Assembly: GCA_025459265.1 (NCBI GenBank)
Contig: JALOQX010000016.1
Location: 1 to 36,248, forward strand
Direction: 5' to 3'
Length of the DNA stretch: 36,248 bases
Origin: Pirellulaceae bacterium
GTDB taxonomy: Bacteria; Planctomycetota; Planctomycetia; Pirellulales; Pirellulaceae
Within the stretch, counting starts at the first letter, position 1, and every line of letters starts with the position of its first letter. The position numbers were made by a program, and so were the translations under genes. Of this stretch, positions 28,857 to 36,248 are shown piece after piece. The notes beneath the pieces were generated by a model. That model did no database searches, was not told the DNA's origin, and worked only from the letters and a program-made list of their open reading frames with translations.

Positions 28857-30092
28857 GTGACTGATCCGATCGAGATTCATCAGTACGAGAACGGGCTGGT
28901 CCTCGTCACGCAGTGCATGGACTGGGTCGAGTCCGCTGCGTTTTCCTTGCTGGTGCCCGCCGGCTGCAGCCGCGATCCGCGATCGCAGCTCGGTCTGGCC
29001 AATCTCACCTGTGAGATGGCTCAGCGCGGCTGCGGCGCGCGCGACAGCCGCCAGTTTGTCAACGATCTGGAAAACCTGGGTGTGGATCACAACGCGTCGG
29101 TGTCGTTGGCGCACACCAGCTTTGGCGGGGCGATGCCGGCCGAGTGCGTGGAAGCGGCGTTGGCGATCCACGCCGACCTGGTGTTGCGCCCACATCTGCC
29201 CGCCGACCAGCTGGAGGATGCCCGGCTCTCGTGCATCCAGGAGCTCCGCGCGCTGGAGGATGACCTCGCCCAGCGCGCGATGCACGAACTGCGTCGCCAA
29301 CGCTACGGAGATCCCTGGGGGCGACACAGCGCCGGGACGCTCGACGCGATCCAGCGCGCGAAGCTCGAGGATGTGGCTCAGTTCCACGCCGCGACTTACC
29401 GGCCCAACGGTGCCATTGTGAGCGTCGCGGGAAAGATCGATGCTGCGCGTTTGCGTGACACGGTCGGCGAGTTGTTTGCCGCGTGGTCGCCCGCCCCCGT
29501 CCCCGAACAGACCCCGTCGGCCGGCAACGGCACCTGCACGCACTTGCCGCACGACTCGAACCAGACGCACATCACGCTGGGGTTCCCCAGCGTGCCGTAC
29601 GGGCATCGGGACTACTATCAGGCCCGGGCCGCCGTGGGGGTGCTGAGCGACGGGATGAGTTCCCGCTTGTTCACGGAAGTGCGTGAACGGCGCGGGTTGT
29701 GTTATGCGGTGTACGCGGTGTGCCACACGCTGCGCGACCGCGGCTCGGTCTTCTGCTACGCCGGAACGACGACCGAACGCGCGCAGGAGACGCTGGATGT
29801 GATCGTGCACGAGCTGCGTCAGCTGGCGCAGGGGATCCGCGCCGACGAACTGCAGCGACTCAAGGCGCGTCTGAAGAGCGCTCTGATCATGCAGCAGGAA
29901 TCGAGTGCGGCACGGAGCGGTTCGATTGCCGCGGACTGGTACTATCTCGGGCGCGTCCAGACGCTGGCCGAGGTCGGCCGCATCGTGGACGAGCTGTCCT
30001 GCGAGAGCATCAATGGCTACCTGGCGGCACATCCACCCGGCGCATTGACCGTCGTCACGCTCGGCCAGCAGCCTCTGGAGCTACCGCGTTGA
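28857..30092 (+). CDS. M16-family peptidase-like protein, non-catalytic subunit
   Basis: This 411-residue protein has the two-domain M16B fold, with LANLTCEMAQRGCGARDSRQ where an active member would have HxxEH. The zinc site is therefore lost. The C-terminal half keeps VRERRGLCYAVYA, the Arg/Tyr segment that binds substrate in M16B enzymes. It has no signal peptide and should be cytoplasmic. The GTG at 28857 follows GAGGC-rich sequence (GAGGCGAGG). The next gene encodes the zinc-site partner and starts inside this gene's stop codon, so the two should form an obligate heterodimer like other paired M16B proteins. Confidence 0.9.
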   Translation: MTDPIEIHQYENGLVLVTQCMDWVESAAFSLLVPAGCSRDPRSQLGLANLTCEMAQRGCGARDSRQFVNDLENLGVDHNASVSLAHTSFGGAMPAECVEAALAIHADLVLRPHLPADQLEDARLSCIQELRALEDDLAQRAMHELRRQRYGDPWGRHSAGTLDAIQRAKLEDVAQFHAATYRPNGAIVSVAGKIDAARLRDTVGELFAAWSPAPVPEQTPSAGNGTCTHLPHDSNQTHITLGFPSVPYGHRDYYQARAAVGVLSDGMSSRLFTEVRERRGLCYAVYAVCHTLRDRGSVFCYAGTTTERAQETLDVIVHELRQLAQGIRADELQRLKARLKSALIMQQESSAARSGSIAADWYYLGRVQTLAEVGRIVDELSCESINGYLAAHPPGALTVVTLGQQPLELPR

Positions 30093-31327
30093 AATTCCGT
30101 CACGCCTGCCTCGAAAACGGTCTGCAGATCATCGCCGAGTGCAACCCCGCCGCGTACTCGGCGGCCATCGCCTTCTTCGTCCATACCGGCGCGCGGGATG
30201 AGACCGATGCGCTGTCCGGGGTGAGCCATTTTCTCGAACACATGGCCTTCAAGGGCACGGCGCAGCGCTCGGCGGACGACGTCAACCGCGAGCTGGATGA
30301 AATGGGGGCCCACGCCAATGCGTTCACCAGCGAAGAACAGACCGTCTACCACGTCACGGTGCTGCCCGAATACCAGCACCCGGCGCTGGACCTGTTGAGC
30401 GACATCATGCGGCCCGCGCTGCGTCCGGCCGACTTCGACACGGAAAAACAGGTGATCCTGGAGGAGATTGCCAAGTACGAAGACCAGCCTCCCTTCGGCG
30501 CGCACGAAAAGAGCATGGCGTTCCACTTCCAGGATCATCCGCTCTCCCGCAGCGTGCTCGGTACCCTGGCCAGCGTGTCCGCACTCTCCCCCGACCAGAT
30601 GCGGGGCTATTTCGCACGCCGTTACGTGCCGAACAACATGACCCTGGCGGCCACCGGCCACATCGATTTCGAAGCCCTCGTGCGCCAGGCGCGCACCCTG
30701 TGCGGCAACTGGCACCCCAGGCACGTGGAACGTCAGCGGCCGAGGGCCAAGGCCCATCAGGGCTTCCAGGTTTTCCCCAACGACATCGCCACACAGCAGT
30801 ACGTCGTGCAGATCGCCAACGGCCCCAGCGCCGAAGACGACGGCCGCTTTGCCGCGCGCATCCTCAGCACAACCGTCGGTGACGACAGCGGCAGCCGCTT
30901 CTTCTGGAAATTGATCGACAGTGGCCGCGCCGACTGCGCCGTGATGTACTCGTACGAGTATCAAGGAACCGGCATGTACATGTCGATGCTCTCCGGCGCG
31001 CCGGAGGAGACGGCCGACAACCTGCAGGAGATCTTGGACACGCTCCGGAGCGTCCAACGGGACGGCATTACTCCCGAGGAACTGTCCCAGGCGCAGAACA
31101 AGATCTGCTCCCAGGTCGTCCTGCAGAGCGAACGTCCCACGAATCGGCTCTTCGCGATCGGCGAGAACTGGCTGCAGCGGCGCTGCTACCAGTCGGTGCG
31201 CGACCTGATCGAATGCTACCGCAGCGTGACGTGCGATCATGTGAACCAGGTCCTCGCCCAGTTCCCGTTGACCGAGTGCAGCACGGTGGCCGTCGGTCCG
31301 CTCCGAGAGCTGGCGATGCCGAATTAG
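30089..31327 (+). CDS. M16-family zinc peptidase, catalytic subunit
   Basis: This 412-residue protein has the inverted zinc motif HFLEH (His47, Glu50, His51) in VSHFLEHMAFKGT, and the downstream glutamate in VILEEIAKYEDQP. It is cytoplasmic, with no signal peptide. The Arg/Tyr substrate-binding segment present in the partner (RRGLCYAVY) has no clear equal here; the same place reads SGRADCAVMYSYEY. The active site therefore seems divided between the two chains. The start is a TTG at 30089 that overlaps the partner's stop as TTGA; the frame continues upstream only as a shadow of the first gene. Substrates are unknown; oligopeptides or processed leader peptides are typical for the family. Confidence 0.93.
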   Translation: MKFRHACLENGLQIIAECNPAAYSAAIAFFVHTGARDETDALSGVSHFLEHMAFKGTAQRSADDVNRELDEMGAHANAFTSEEQTVYHVTVLPEYQHPALDLLSDIMRPALRPADFDTEKQVILEEIAKYEDQPPFGAHEKSMAFHFQDHPLSRSVLGTLASVSALSPDQMRGYFARRYVPNNMTLAATGHIDFEALVRQARTLCGNWHPRHVERQRPRAKAHQGFQVFPNDIATQQYVVQIANGPSAEDDGRFAARILSTTVGDDSGSRFFWKLIDSGRADCAVMYSYEYQGTGMYMSMLSGAPEETADNLQEILDTLRSVQRDGITPEELSQAQNKICSQVVLQSERPTNRLFAIGENWLQRRCYQSVRDLIECYRSVTCDHVNQVLAQFPLTECSTVAVGPLRELAMPN

Positions 31328-31340
31328 AACCACACCGCAG

Positions 31341-31401
31341 GACGGGCGTCCCGGCGGGAAGGGCGTCCCCGCCCGTCACCGCGCAAGTACGATGGGCGTC
31401 C
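31341..31401. repeat. Short GC-rich repeats with inverted arms between M16 and ndk
   Basis: GGGCGTCC occurs three times (31344-31351, 31361-31368, 31394-31401). GACGGGCG at 31341-31348 is the reverse complement of CGCCCGTC at 31370-31377 and could form a hairpin after the M16 gene. No T-tract follows. It may act as a weak terminator or be a dispersed intergenic repeat. Confidence 0.6.
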
Positions 31402-31485
31402 TTGCCCCTCGCACGGTCCTGGTATAGGCTCGTGGCTCGTGCGCAGCAGGGCCAATCAGGCTGCCAACTGGAAAGGAACGGCATC

Positions 31486-31947
31486 GTGAGAGAGCGAACA
31501 CTCGTGCTGCTCAAGCCGGACTGCGTGCAGCGGCGTCTGGTGGGGCAGATGATCAGCCGCTTCGAGAACAAAGGCTTTAACATCGTGGCGATGAAGCTCC
31601 TGCGCATCTCGCCCGACCTGGCCAGGCAGCACTACGCGGAGCATGTGTCCAAGCCGTTCTATCCCGGCCTCGAGCGCTTCATCACCGGCGGTCCGGTGGT
31701 GGCGTTGATCGTGGAGGGCCCCGAAGCGATTCGCGTGGTCCGCGAGATGCTGGGGGCGACCAGTGGCCTGCAGTCGGCTCCCGGCACGATCCGCGGCGAT
31801 TTCAGCTGCAGTCGGCAGATGAACCTCGTGCATGCCTCCGACGGACCGGCGGCCGCGGCGCGGGAAATCGCGCTGTACTTCGACGACGGCGAGATCCAGG
31901 CCGACGAGCTCACGCTGCGTCCCTGGCTGCTGGCCGCGGACGAATAA
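31486..31947 (+). CDS. ndk: Nucleoside diphosphate kinase
   Basis: Ndk transfers the gamma phosphate between nucleoside triphosphates and diphosphates through a phosphohistidine. The 153-residue protein opens RERTLVLLKPDCVQRRLVGQ, has the HYAEHVSKPFYPGL segment, and has the catalytic His116 in NLVHASD. The usual RGDFG(I)-x-NxxHGSD region reads RGDFSCSRQMNLVHASD, a moderate variation that keeps the histidine. The start is GTG 31486, with AAAGGA upstream; the frame stays open farther upstream inside the M16 gene, which is a shadow. A weak -10 (TATAGG at 31423-31428) lies in the 158-bp gap before it. Confidence 0.95.
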   Translation: MRERTLVLLKPDCVQRRLVGQMISRFENKGFNIVAMKLLRISPDLARQHYAEHVSKPFYPGLERFITGGPVVALIVEGPEAIRVVREMLGATSGLQSAPGTIRGDFSCSRQMNLVHASDGPAAAAREIALYFDDGEIQADELTLRPWLLAADE

Positions 31948-31969
31948 CCGTCCCTTAAATGGAACTGCA

Positions 31970-32087
31970 TGATTCCGGAAACTTCCGGGTGGCTGGGGAC
32001 GAGCGCAGCGAGCCCCCAGCGTTCGGCGTTCCGGGCGCTCGCTGCGCTCGACCCTGCCCACTCCAGGATTCGGCATTTCCGGAATCA
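31970..32087. repeat. 118-bp nested palindromic element with terminal inverted repeats
   Basis: TGATTCCGGAAA at 31970-31981 is the exact reverse complement of TTTCCGGAATCA at 32076-32087. Inside, CGAGCGCAGCGAGC at 32000-32013 is the exact reverse complement of GCTCGCTGCGCTCG at 32037-32050. The left half holds a 34-bp core at 31987-32020 identical to the two cores near 27.9 kb; the right half reads as a diverged inverted copy. It lies between the convergent ndk and pyrF genes. It could be a REP- or MITE-like element and may also end transcription from both sides. No coding potential is claimed. Confidence 0.85.
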
Positions 32088-32098
32088 CGCAACTCGCT

Positions 32099-33025
32099 TT
32101 ACAGTTTCCCCGCCGGCGTTTCAGCACGCAGCTGCTCAATCATCGCGCGCGTCGCGGACTCGACGGCCTGCTGCCAGTCTCCGTCGGCGGTGCGCGAGCG
32201 GTATTCCGGGCGCGCGTAGGCAAAGATGATGCCGCGCGAGTTGTTGACCAGCGCTCCCAGGCCGTCCTGAGCGAACGCGTCACGCACGTCGCCGGCACCC
32301 GCTCCTTGCGCTCCATAACCGGGTACCAGGAACCACGTCGCGGGCATCGCCGCGCGTAGCGACGCCAGTTGCTCCGGATAGGTCGCGCCCACGACGGCCC
32401 CCACGGCACCGTACCCGTGGGTGCCGCGCGTCCGGGCCGCCAGCTGCTGGACGACATCGGCCACCCGCTGATAAAGCGGCCGACCGTCGCACCCGACCAG
32501 GTCCTGGAACATCCCGCCACCTGGATTCGAGGTCTTCACCAGCACGAAGATCCCCGCCTGCCGTTGGACGGCCAGTTCAACAAAGGGCTCCAGGCTGTCC
32601 GCGCCCAGATACGGGCTGACCGTCAGGGCGTCGGCGCCCCAGGCACTCGGCGGACTCGGTCCCAGATAGGCTTCGGCATAGGCCGAGGCCGTCGATCCAA
32701 TGTCGTTCCGCTTGCCGTCGAGGATCACGAGCAGACCACGGTCGCGGGCGGCGGCGATGACCTGCGCCAGGGCGGCCATGCCGGGCGGGCCCAGCTGCTC
32801 GAAAAACGCCGCTTGCGGTTTGACGGCCGGAACCAGCGGCGCCACGACATCGATGACACCACGACAGAACGCCAGGTACTGCTCGGCAACCGCCGCCAGG
32901 TCGCGCCCGTCGCGGTGGCCGCGCAGCACGGCCGGCAGACTCTCCCAGCGGGGATCGAGCCCGACCAGCACCGGCGTCCGGCAGCGCCGAACCGCCCCCA
33001 CCAATTGGTCGGCGAAATGTTTCAT
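32099..33025 (-). CDS. pyrF: Orotidine 5'-phosphate decarboxylase, type 2
   Basis: PyrF decarboxylates OMP to UMP, the last step of de novo pyrimidine synthesis. The 308-residue length fits the type 2 subfamily. Motifs are LVGLDPRWESLP, VKPQAAFFEQLGPPG, and the catalytic Asp/Lys segment LVILDGKRNDIGSTA. FVLVKTSNPGG, VVGATYPEQL and FLVPGYGAQGA (phosphate binding) complete the barrel. ATG 33025 has GGGAG 6-7 bases upstream; a longer frame to 33112 has no such site. It converges on ndk, with the palindromic element between. The large M16 gene lies upstream on the same strand and ends 37 bases before it. Confidence 0.95.
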   Translation of the reverse strand: MKHFADQLVGAVRRCRTPVLVGLDPRWESLPAVLRGHRDGRDLAAVAEQYLAFCRGVIDVVAPLVPAVKPQAAFFEQLGPPGMAALAQVIAAARDRGLLVILDGKRNDIGSTASAYAEAYLGPSPPSAWGADALTVSPYLGADSLEPFVELAVQRQAGIFVLVKTSNPGGGMFQDLVGCDGRPLYQRVADVVQQLAARTRGTHGYGAVGAVVGATYPEQLASLRAAMPATWFLVPGYGAQGAGAGDVRDAFAQDGLGALVNNSRGIIFAYARPEYRSRTADGDWQQAVESATRAMIEQLRAETPAGKL

Positions 33026-33062
33026 GTGCGGCTCCCGCGTTGGGCCTTGAACGCACGGCCGC

Positions 33063-35900
33063 TCACGGCGCGGCCGGTTCCACGACCAAAGCCACCGACG
33101 CTTCGGGGGCAAAGTATCTCGCGAAAGTCTCCTGGACCTGCGCGGCCGAGATCGCCTCGTACGCTGCCGGGGCCTGCACGATGTCGTCCAGCTGGAATCC
33201 GTCGAACGTCAGCTGGGCCAGACGACTCAGCCAGTAGGCGGGATCGCGCATCTGTTCGTCAAGCGTGTTGGCGATCTGCTTCTTGGCAACTGACAACTCT
33301 TCGTCAGTAATACCTGCTTTGGCCATGGAGGTGAACATGGCGTTGATCTTGTCCAGCAGCCGCTGTGCCTTGGCCGGGTCCGTGGGCGCGACGGCGGCCA
33401 TTGTGCCGAAACCGGGATACGTCGTGCCTGGTCGGAAGCCGGCTCGGATACTGTAGACCAGCTGCTCCTCCTCGCGAATCTCTTTGATCATCCGCGTGGT
33501 CAGAATCATGGCGGCAATGTTCAAGGCCCGCGTGTCCGGCAGATTGGTCTCGTCCGATCCATAGAAGCCGCAGTAGACCACGGCTTGCGGCGTTTCCGAC
33601 TCAATTGTGCGGTGGATTGCGCGCGGCCCGCGGGGCCGATCCAGCTGCCGCAGCTCGGCAAACGCGTCCGGCGCGATCCGCGGACGCGACGGGAGCGAAC
33701 CCAGGTAGCGTGCCACCAGCTCCAGGGCCCGGTCCCGCGGCAGATCGCCGACCACCGCAACTTCGATCGGCGATTGCGCGATCAGCTGGTCGAGACGCGT
33801 CTGAGCGGCGGCGGCGGCGAGCCGGTCGACCTGGGCGATCGTCACCGGTTGGGTCCGTGCGACGTCCTCGGGATACGGTGCCGCCGCAGCCGCCAGCATG
33901 CCGGCCTGCAGCGGATTCTTCTCGACTCCCTGCAGCGTGGTCCGCAGCACCGTCGTGAATTGCTCGAACGCCGCCGGCTCCACGCGCGGTGCGGTCAGCA
34001 GCAGATGAGCCAACTGCAGGCCGCTCTCCAGGTCGTCCGGACTGCCAGTCACGGTCAGACTGATCGAACCGGAGGCGCCGCTGGCCATCCCGCCGCGGTC
34101 GCCGCCCGATCCGCCGACGCCGCCGCGCACGCTGATCTTCTTGCCGGTCATCAGGCTGCGAATATCGGACGAGGTTAGCCCACGCGTGGCCGGCTGCATC
34201 CAGGCCACCGTGGCGGACTGGGTGACGCCCCGATCCTCAGCGGTTTCGTGCAGTTCCCCGCCCAGCAGCGTGATGCGGACGGTCACGTCGTTCTTCCGCG
34301 TGTCCATGAACCGGTAGTGGGCTCGCACGTTGTTCGACAACCAGCACGACCAGACGCCCGACGCGGCATGTTCCGTCAGTTCGGACACCGTGCCTGGTTC
34401 GGGCAGGGACGCCAGCAACTGGGTGGGGCGTGCCTGCGGCGTTTCCCGCTCCGGCCGCACCGCCAGAGAGCGGGTGGCCAGCTCCAGCAGTTCCGACTCG
34501 GTGGGCACGTCCGCCGAAGCAGGCAGGATGGCGATGGCACACACCGCGGTCGGATCGAATTCGGCGGCAAAACGCTGAGCGACCTCGTCGGGTGTAATCG
34601 TGGGGGTCAGCTGGTTGAGCAATTGCAGCTGCTGCGCAGCGCCCATGATCGGCTCACCTGCGGCGATGGCCTGGTTCATCTGCCGCAGCAGCGTGCCGGC
34701 CGGCTGCGTGCTTTCCGTCTCGGCGTTGCGGGCCAGGCCGCTGCGAATCTCCTTGACGGCATCGTCGAGCTCCTGCGGCGAGAAACCATAGAGCCGACCA
34801 CGCTGCAGCTCCGCCGCCAGCTCGGCCAGCGCTTCCCGCCACTTGCCCGGCCGCGCGCGACCGTCCAGATCGGCGGTGTACAGCGCTCCGGCCTGGTTGC
34901 CAGCCGAGACGCCCCCGCTCACATAGCTGGTCTGACCCGTCGCGATCTTGTCCTGCAGACGACGATTCAGCGCCACCACGCCCAGCGTCGTGACCAGGTC
35001 GTCCCGCCACTGCGCCACCGTGGTCGTCGCCGGTCGAGCGGGTTCGATCCGCGTGATGCGGATCTGCTCCGTCGGCACTTCGGAGTCGCTGGCCACGATG
35101 GCGAAACTCTCGGTGTAGGCCGTCACGCCGATCTCTTGCGGCGTCGGCCGCGCGACGGTCGGCAGCGGGGCGAAGTGTTCCGTAATGAGCTGCAGGATCT
35201 GCGCCGGATCGCTGTCCGCCACGATCAACAGCGTGGCGTTCGACGGAACGTACCACCGCCCGTAGTAGTCCTGAAAGTCCGCGCGCTGCACACTGTTGAT
35301 CGTTTCCTCGGTGCCAATGGTGATCCGCTGCCCGAAAATTGAGCCCGGAGCGATCCGCTCCAGCATGTAGTACATCGTGCGCTGCTGGCCCGACAGGCTG
35401 CGACGCCGCTCCTCCTGGATGATCTGCCGCTCGGATTCAATCTCCGCAGGCAGCAGCGACAGGCGGGACAACACATCGGCCAGGAAGGTCATGCCCTGCG
35501 CCAGCGCTTCACGATCCACACGCGGCAGCGCCAGCTGGTACGTCGTCTGATCGAAGCTGGTGAAGGCGTTCTGATCGCGGCCGAAGGTCATGCCGAGCGA
35601 CTGGAAGAACGGTACGACCGAACCGGGCGGGAAGTTCTCGGAGCCGTTGAAGGCCATGTGCTCCAGATAGTGGGCCAGGCCGCGCTGCGGGTCGGTTTCG
35701 TTGAGCGACCCCGAGTGGATGTGCAGCCACAGGGCGGCCCGCCCGGGCGGATTCGCGTGCTGGCGGATGACGTACCGCAGGCCGTTGTCGAGCTGGCCGG
35801 TGACCAGCGCCGGATCGGTCGGCAGCGGCTGAGCGTCCGCGCCGGTGGCAAGCGTCACGAGCACTGTGCAGAGGAAGATCATCCACGTCATGAGACGCAT
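33063..35900 (-). CDS. Large secreted M16-family zinc peptidase (PqqL/pitrilysin-like)
   Basis: This 945-residue protein has a signal peptide (about 1-23, ending ADA). The zinc motif HYLEH (His77, Glu80, His81) sits in GLAHYLEHMAFNGSENFP, followed by a Glu-rich IIQEERRR segment with the third ligand. It then has four M16 half-domains in one chain, ending VALVVEPAAP. The typical IREEEQLVYSIRAGF Arg/Tyr-type site near residues 820-835 is present in the second half. It should be periplasmic or surface-exposed, degrading peptides. A Gly-rich stretch (GGVGGSGGDRGGMASGASG, about 606-624) interrupts the third domain. ATG 35900 has GGAG upstream; a longer frame to 35987 lacks a signal-like start. A -10-like TAGAAT lies at 36014-36009. 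Confidence 0.92.
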   Translation of the reverse strand: MRLMTWMIFLCTVLVTLATGADAQPLPTDPALVTGQLDNGLRYVIRQHANPPGRAALWLHIHSGSLNETDPQRGLAHYLEHMAFNGSENFPPGSVVPFFQSLGMTFGRDQNAFTSFDQTTYQLALPRVDREALAQGMTFLADVLSRLSLLPAEIESERQIIQEERRRSLSGQQRTMYYMLERIAPGSIFGQRITIGTEETINSVQRADFQDYYGRWYVPSNATLLIVADSDPAQILQLITEHFAPLPTVARPTPQEIGVTAYTESFAIVASDSEVPTEQIRITRIEPARPATTTVAQWRDDLVTTLGVVALNRRLQDKIATGQTSYVSGGVSAGNQAGALYTADLDGRARPGKWREALAELAAELQRGRLYGFSPQELDDAVKEIRSGLARNAETESTQPAGTLLRQMNQAIAAGEPIMGAAQQLQLLNQLTPTITPDEVAQRFAAEFDPTAVCAIAILPASADVPTESELLELATRSLAVRPERETPQARPTQLLASLPEPGTVSELTEHAASGVWSCWLSNNVRAHYRFMDTRKNDVTVRITLLGGELHETAEDRGVTQSATVAWMQPATRGLTSSDIRSLMTGKKISVRGGVGGSGGDRGGMASGASGSISLTVTGSPDDLESGLQLAHLLLTAPRVEPAAFEQFTTVLRTTLQGVEKNPLQAGMLAAAAAPYPEDVARTQPVTIAQVDRLAAAAAQTRLDQLIAQSPIEVAVVGDLPRDRALELVARYLGSLPSRPRIAPDAFAELRQLDRPRGPRAIHRTIESETPQAVVYCGFYGSDETNLPDTRALNIAAMILTTRMIKEIREEEQLVYSIRAGFRPGTTYPGFGTMAAVAPTDPAKAQRLLDKINAMFTSMAKAGITDEELSVAKKQIANTLDEQMRDPAYWLSRLAQLTFDGFQLDDIVQAPAAYEAISAAQVQETFARYFAPEASVALVVEPAAP

Positions 35901-36043
35901 GAGTCGGCTCCAGGAAGGAACGGGGAACAGGCGATCCGGGAATCTGCGACCGGGGCGGGCGAGGCACGTCGGCCTGCGGCCGCCCACCCCCGGGCCCGGT
36001 TGCTCCCCATTCTAGCGGCCCGCGTGCAGACGGATACCGGACC

Positions 36044-36072
36044 TTGTCCGAACGGCCCCGATCTGCCATATT
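36044..36072 (+). promoter_or_regulatory. Weak candidate promoter for tRNA-Pro
   Basis: TTGTCC at 36044-36049 and CATATT at 36067-36072 are 17 bases apart and lie about 47 bases before the tRNA. The -10 is poor. Confidence 0.3.
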
Positions 36073-36118
36073 CGTGATCGAGGCTCCGGGCCGCCACCGG
36101 CGTGCCCCCCTCTGCGTG

Positions 36119-36194
36119 CGGGGTGTAGCGCAGCCTGGTCTAGCGCGTTTGACTGGGGGTCAAAAGGTCGCTGGTTCGAATCCAGTCACCCCGA
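36119..36194 (+). tRNA. tRNA-Pro (anticodon GGG)
   Basis: A full cloverleaf can be folded. The acceptor stem is CGGGGTG (36119-36125) with CACCCCG (36187-36193) and discriminator A36194. The D stem is GCGC/GCGC, and the anticodon stem is TTTGA/TCAAA around the loop CTGGGGG, placing GGG at 36155-36157. The T arm is GCTGG-TTCGAAT-CCAGT with one G-T pair. CCA is not encoded. The first-position C of the acceptor stem is usual for bacterial tRNA-Pro. Confidence 0.95.
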
Positions 36195-36217
36195 TTTTGG
36201 CCGCTTCGCGGCCAAAA
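36195..36217 (+). terminator. Perfect hairpin directly after the tRNA
   Basis: TTTTGGCCGC (36195-36204) and GCGGCCAAAA (36208-36217) form a 10-bp perfect stem with a three-base TTC loop, starting one base after the tRNA discriminator. No T-run follows the stem, only TAGAGC, so it is an atypical terminator. It could also help end or process the tRNA transcript. The last 27 bases of the window after it are a purine-rich AGGAGAG run. Confidence 0.5.
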
Positions 36218-36248
36218 TAGAGCAGGAGAGAGGAGAGAGGAGAAAGTA

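Noticed and set aside
31213..31485. Upstream extension of ndk into the M16 gene
   Set aside because: The extension overlaps coding sequence in another frame, and the normal Ndk N-terminus starts at GTG 31486 after a good ribosome binding site.

Overview
The window looks like a piece of a high-GC chromosome from a member of the Planctomycetota. The strongest evidence is a very large secreted protein at 18355-23466, which joins a cytochrome-c-like PSCyt1 domain, a WD40 propeller, and DUF1549/DUF1553 domains. It is followed by a Tat-signal DUF1501 protein and a zinc-ribbon/GYF-type membrane protein. These families are strongly expanded in planctomycetes. The other genes are mostly housekeeping or conserved. 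I see no prophage, plasmid, transposase, CRISPR array or secondary-metabolite cluster. Names rest on motifs read by eye; no database search was run.

Layout. 1-3983 (+ strand): the end of a ComM/YifB-type AAA protein, a secreted protein of unknown function, then a STAS-domain protein with a PAS histidine kinase. 3968-10589 (- strand, transcribed right to left): a Bax-inhibitor-1-type membrane protein, a DUF309 protein, folE, a fused FAD/iron-sulfur dehydrogenase, and moaD-moaE-moaA. The last four genes overlap by 1 to 4 bases and look like one operon. 10864-12120 (+): nth and dcd. 12128-13621 (-): an AAA ATPase with an N-terminal winged-helix-like region. 13845-17544 (+): an HDOD protein and aconitase. 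17575-18048 (-): a small membrane-anchored protein. 18355-27760 (+): the planctomycete PSCyt/DUF1501/zinc-ribbon set, then nfo and a dehydroquinate-synthase-like gene. 28283-31947 (+): a GNAT acetyltransferase, a two-gene M16 peptidase pair and ndk. 32099-35900 (-): pyrF and a large secreted M16 peptidase. 36119-36194 (+): tRNA-Pro(GGG).

The genes form small functional groups. folE and moaA both use GTP to start pterin pathways. nth and nfo belong to base-excision repair. dcd, ndk and pyrF belong to nucleotide metabolism. The two small M16 proteins probably form one heterodimer.

The least-explained DNA is intergenic. A 34-bp sequence occurs in three identical copies, two in a tandem 21-bp repeat block (27775-27972) and one inside a 118-bp nested palindrome with 12-bp terminal inverted repeats (31970-32087). 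This looks like a small dispersed palindromic element of the REP/MITE kind and is the best candidate for something undescribed. I found no convincing new multi-gene system.
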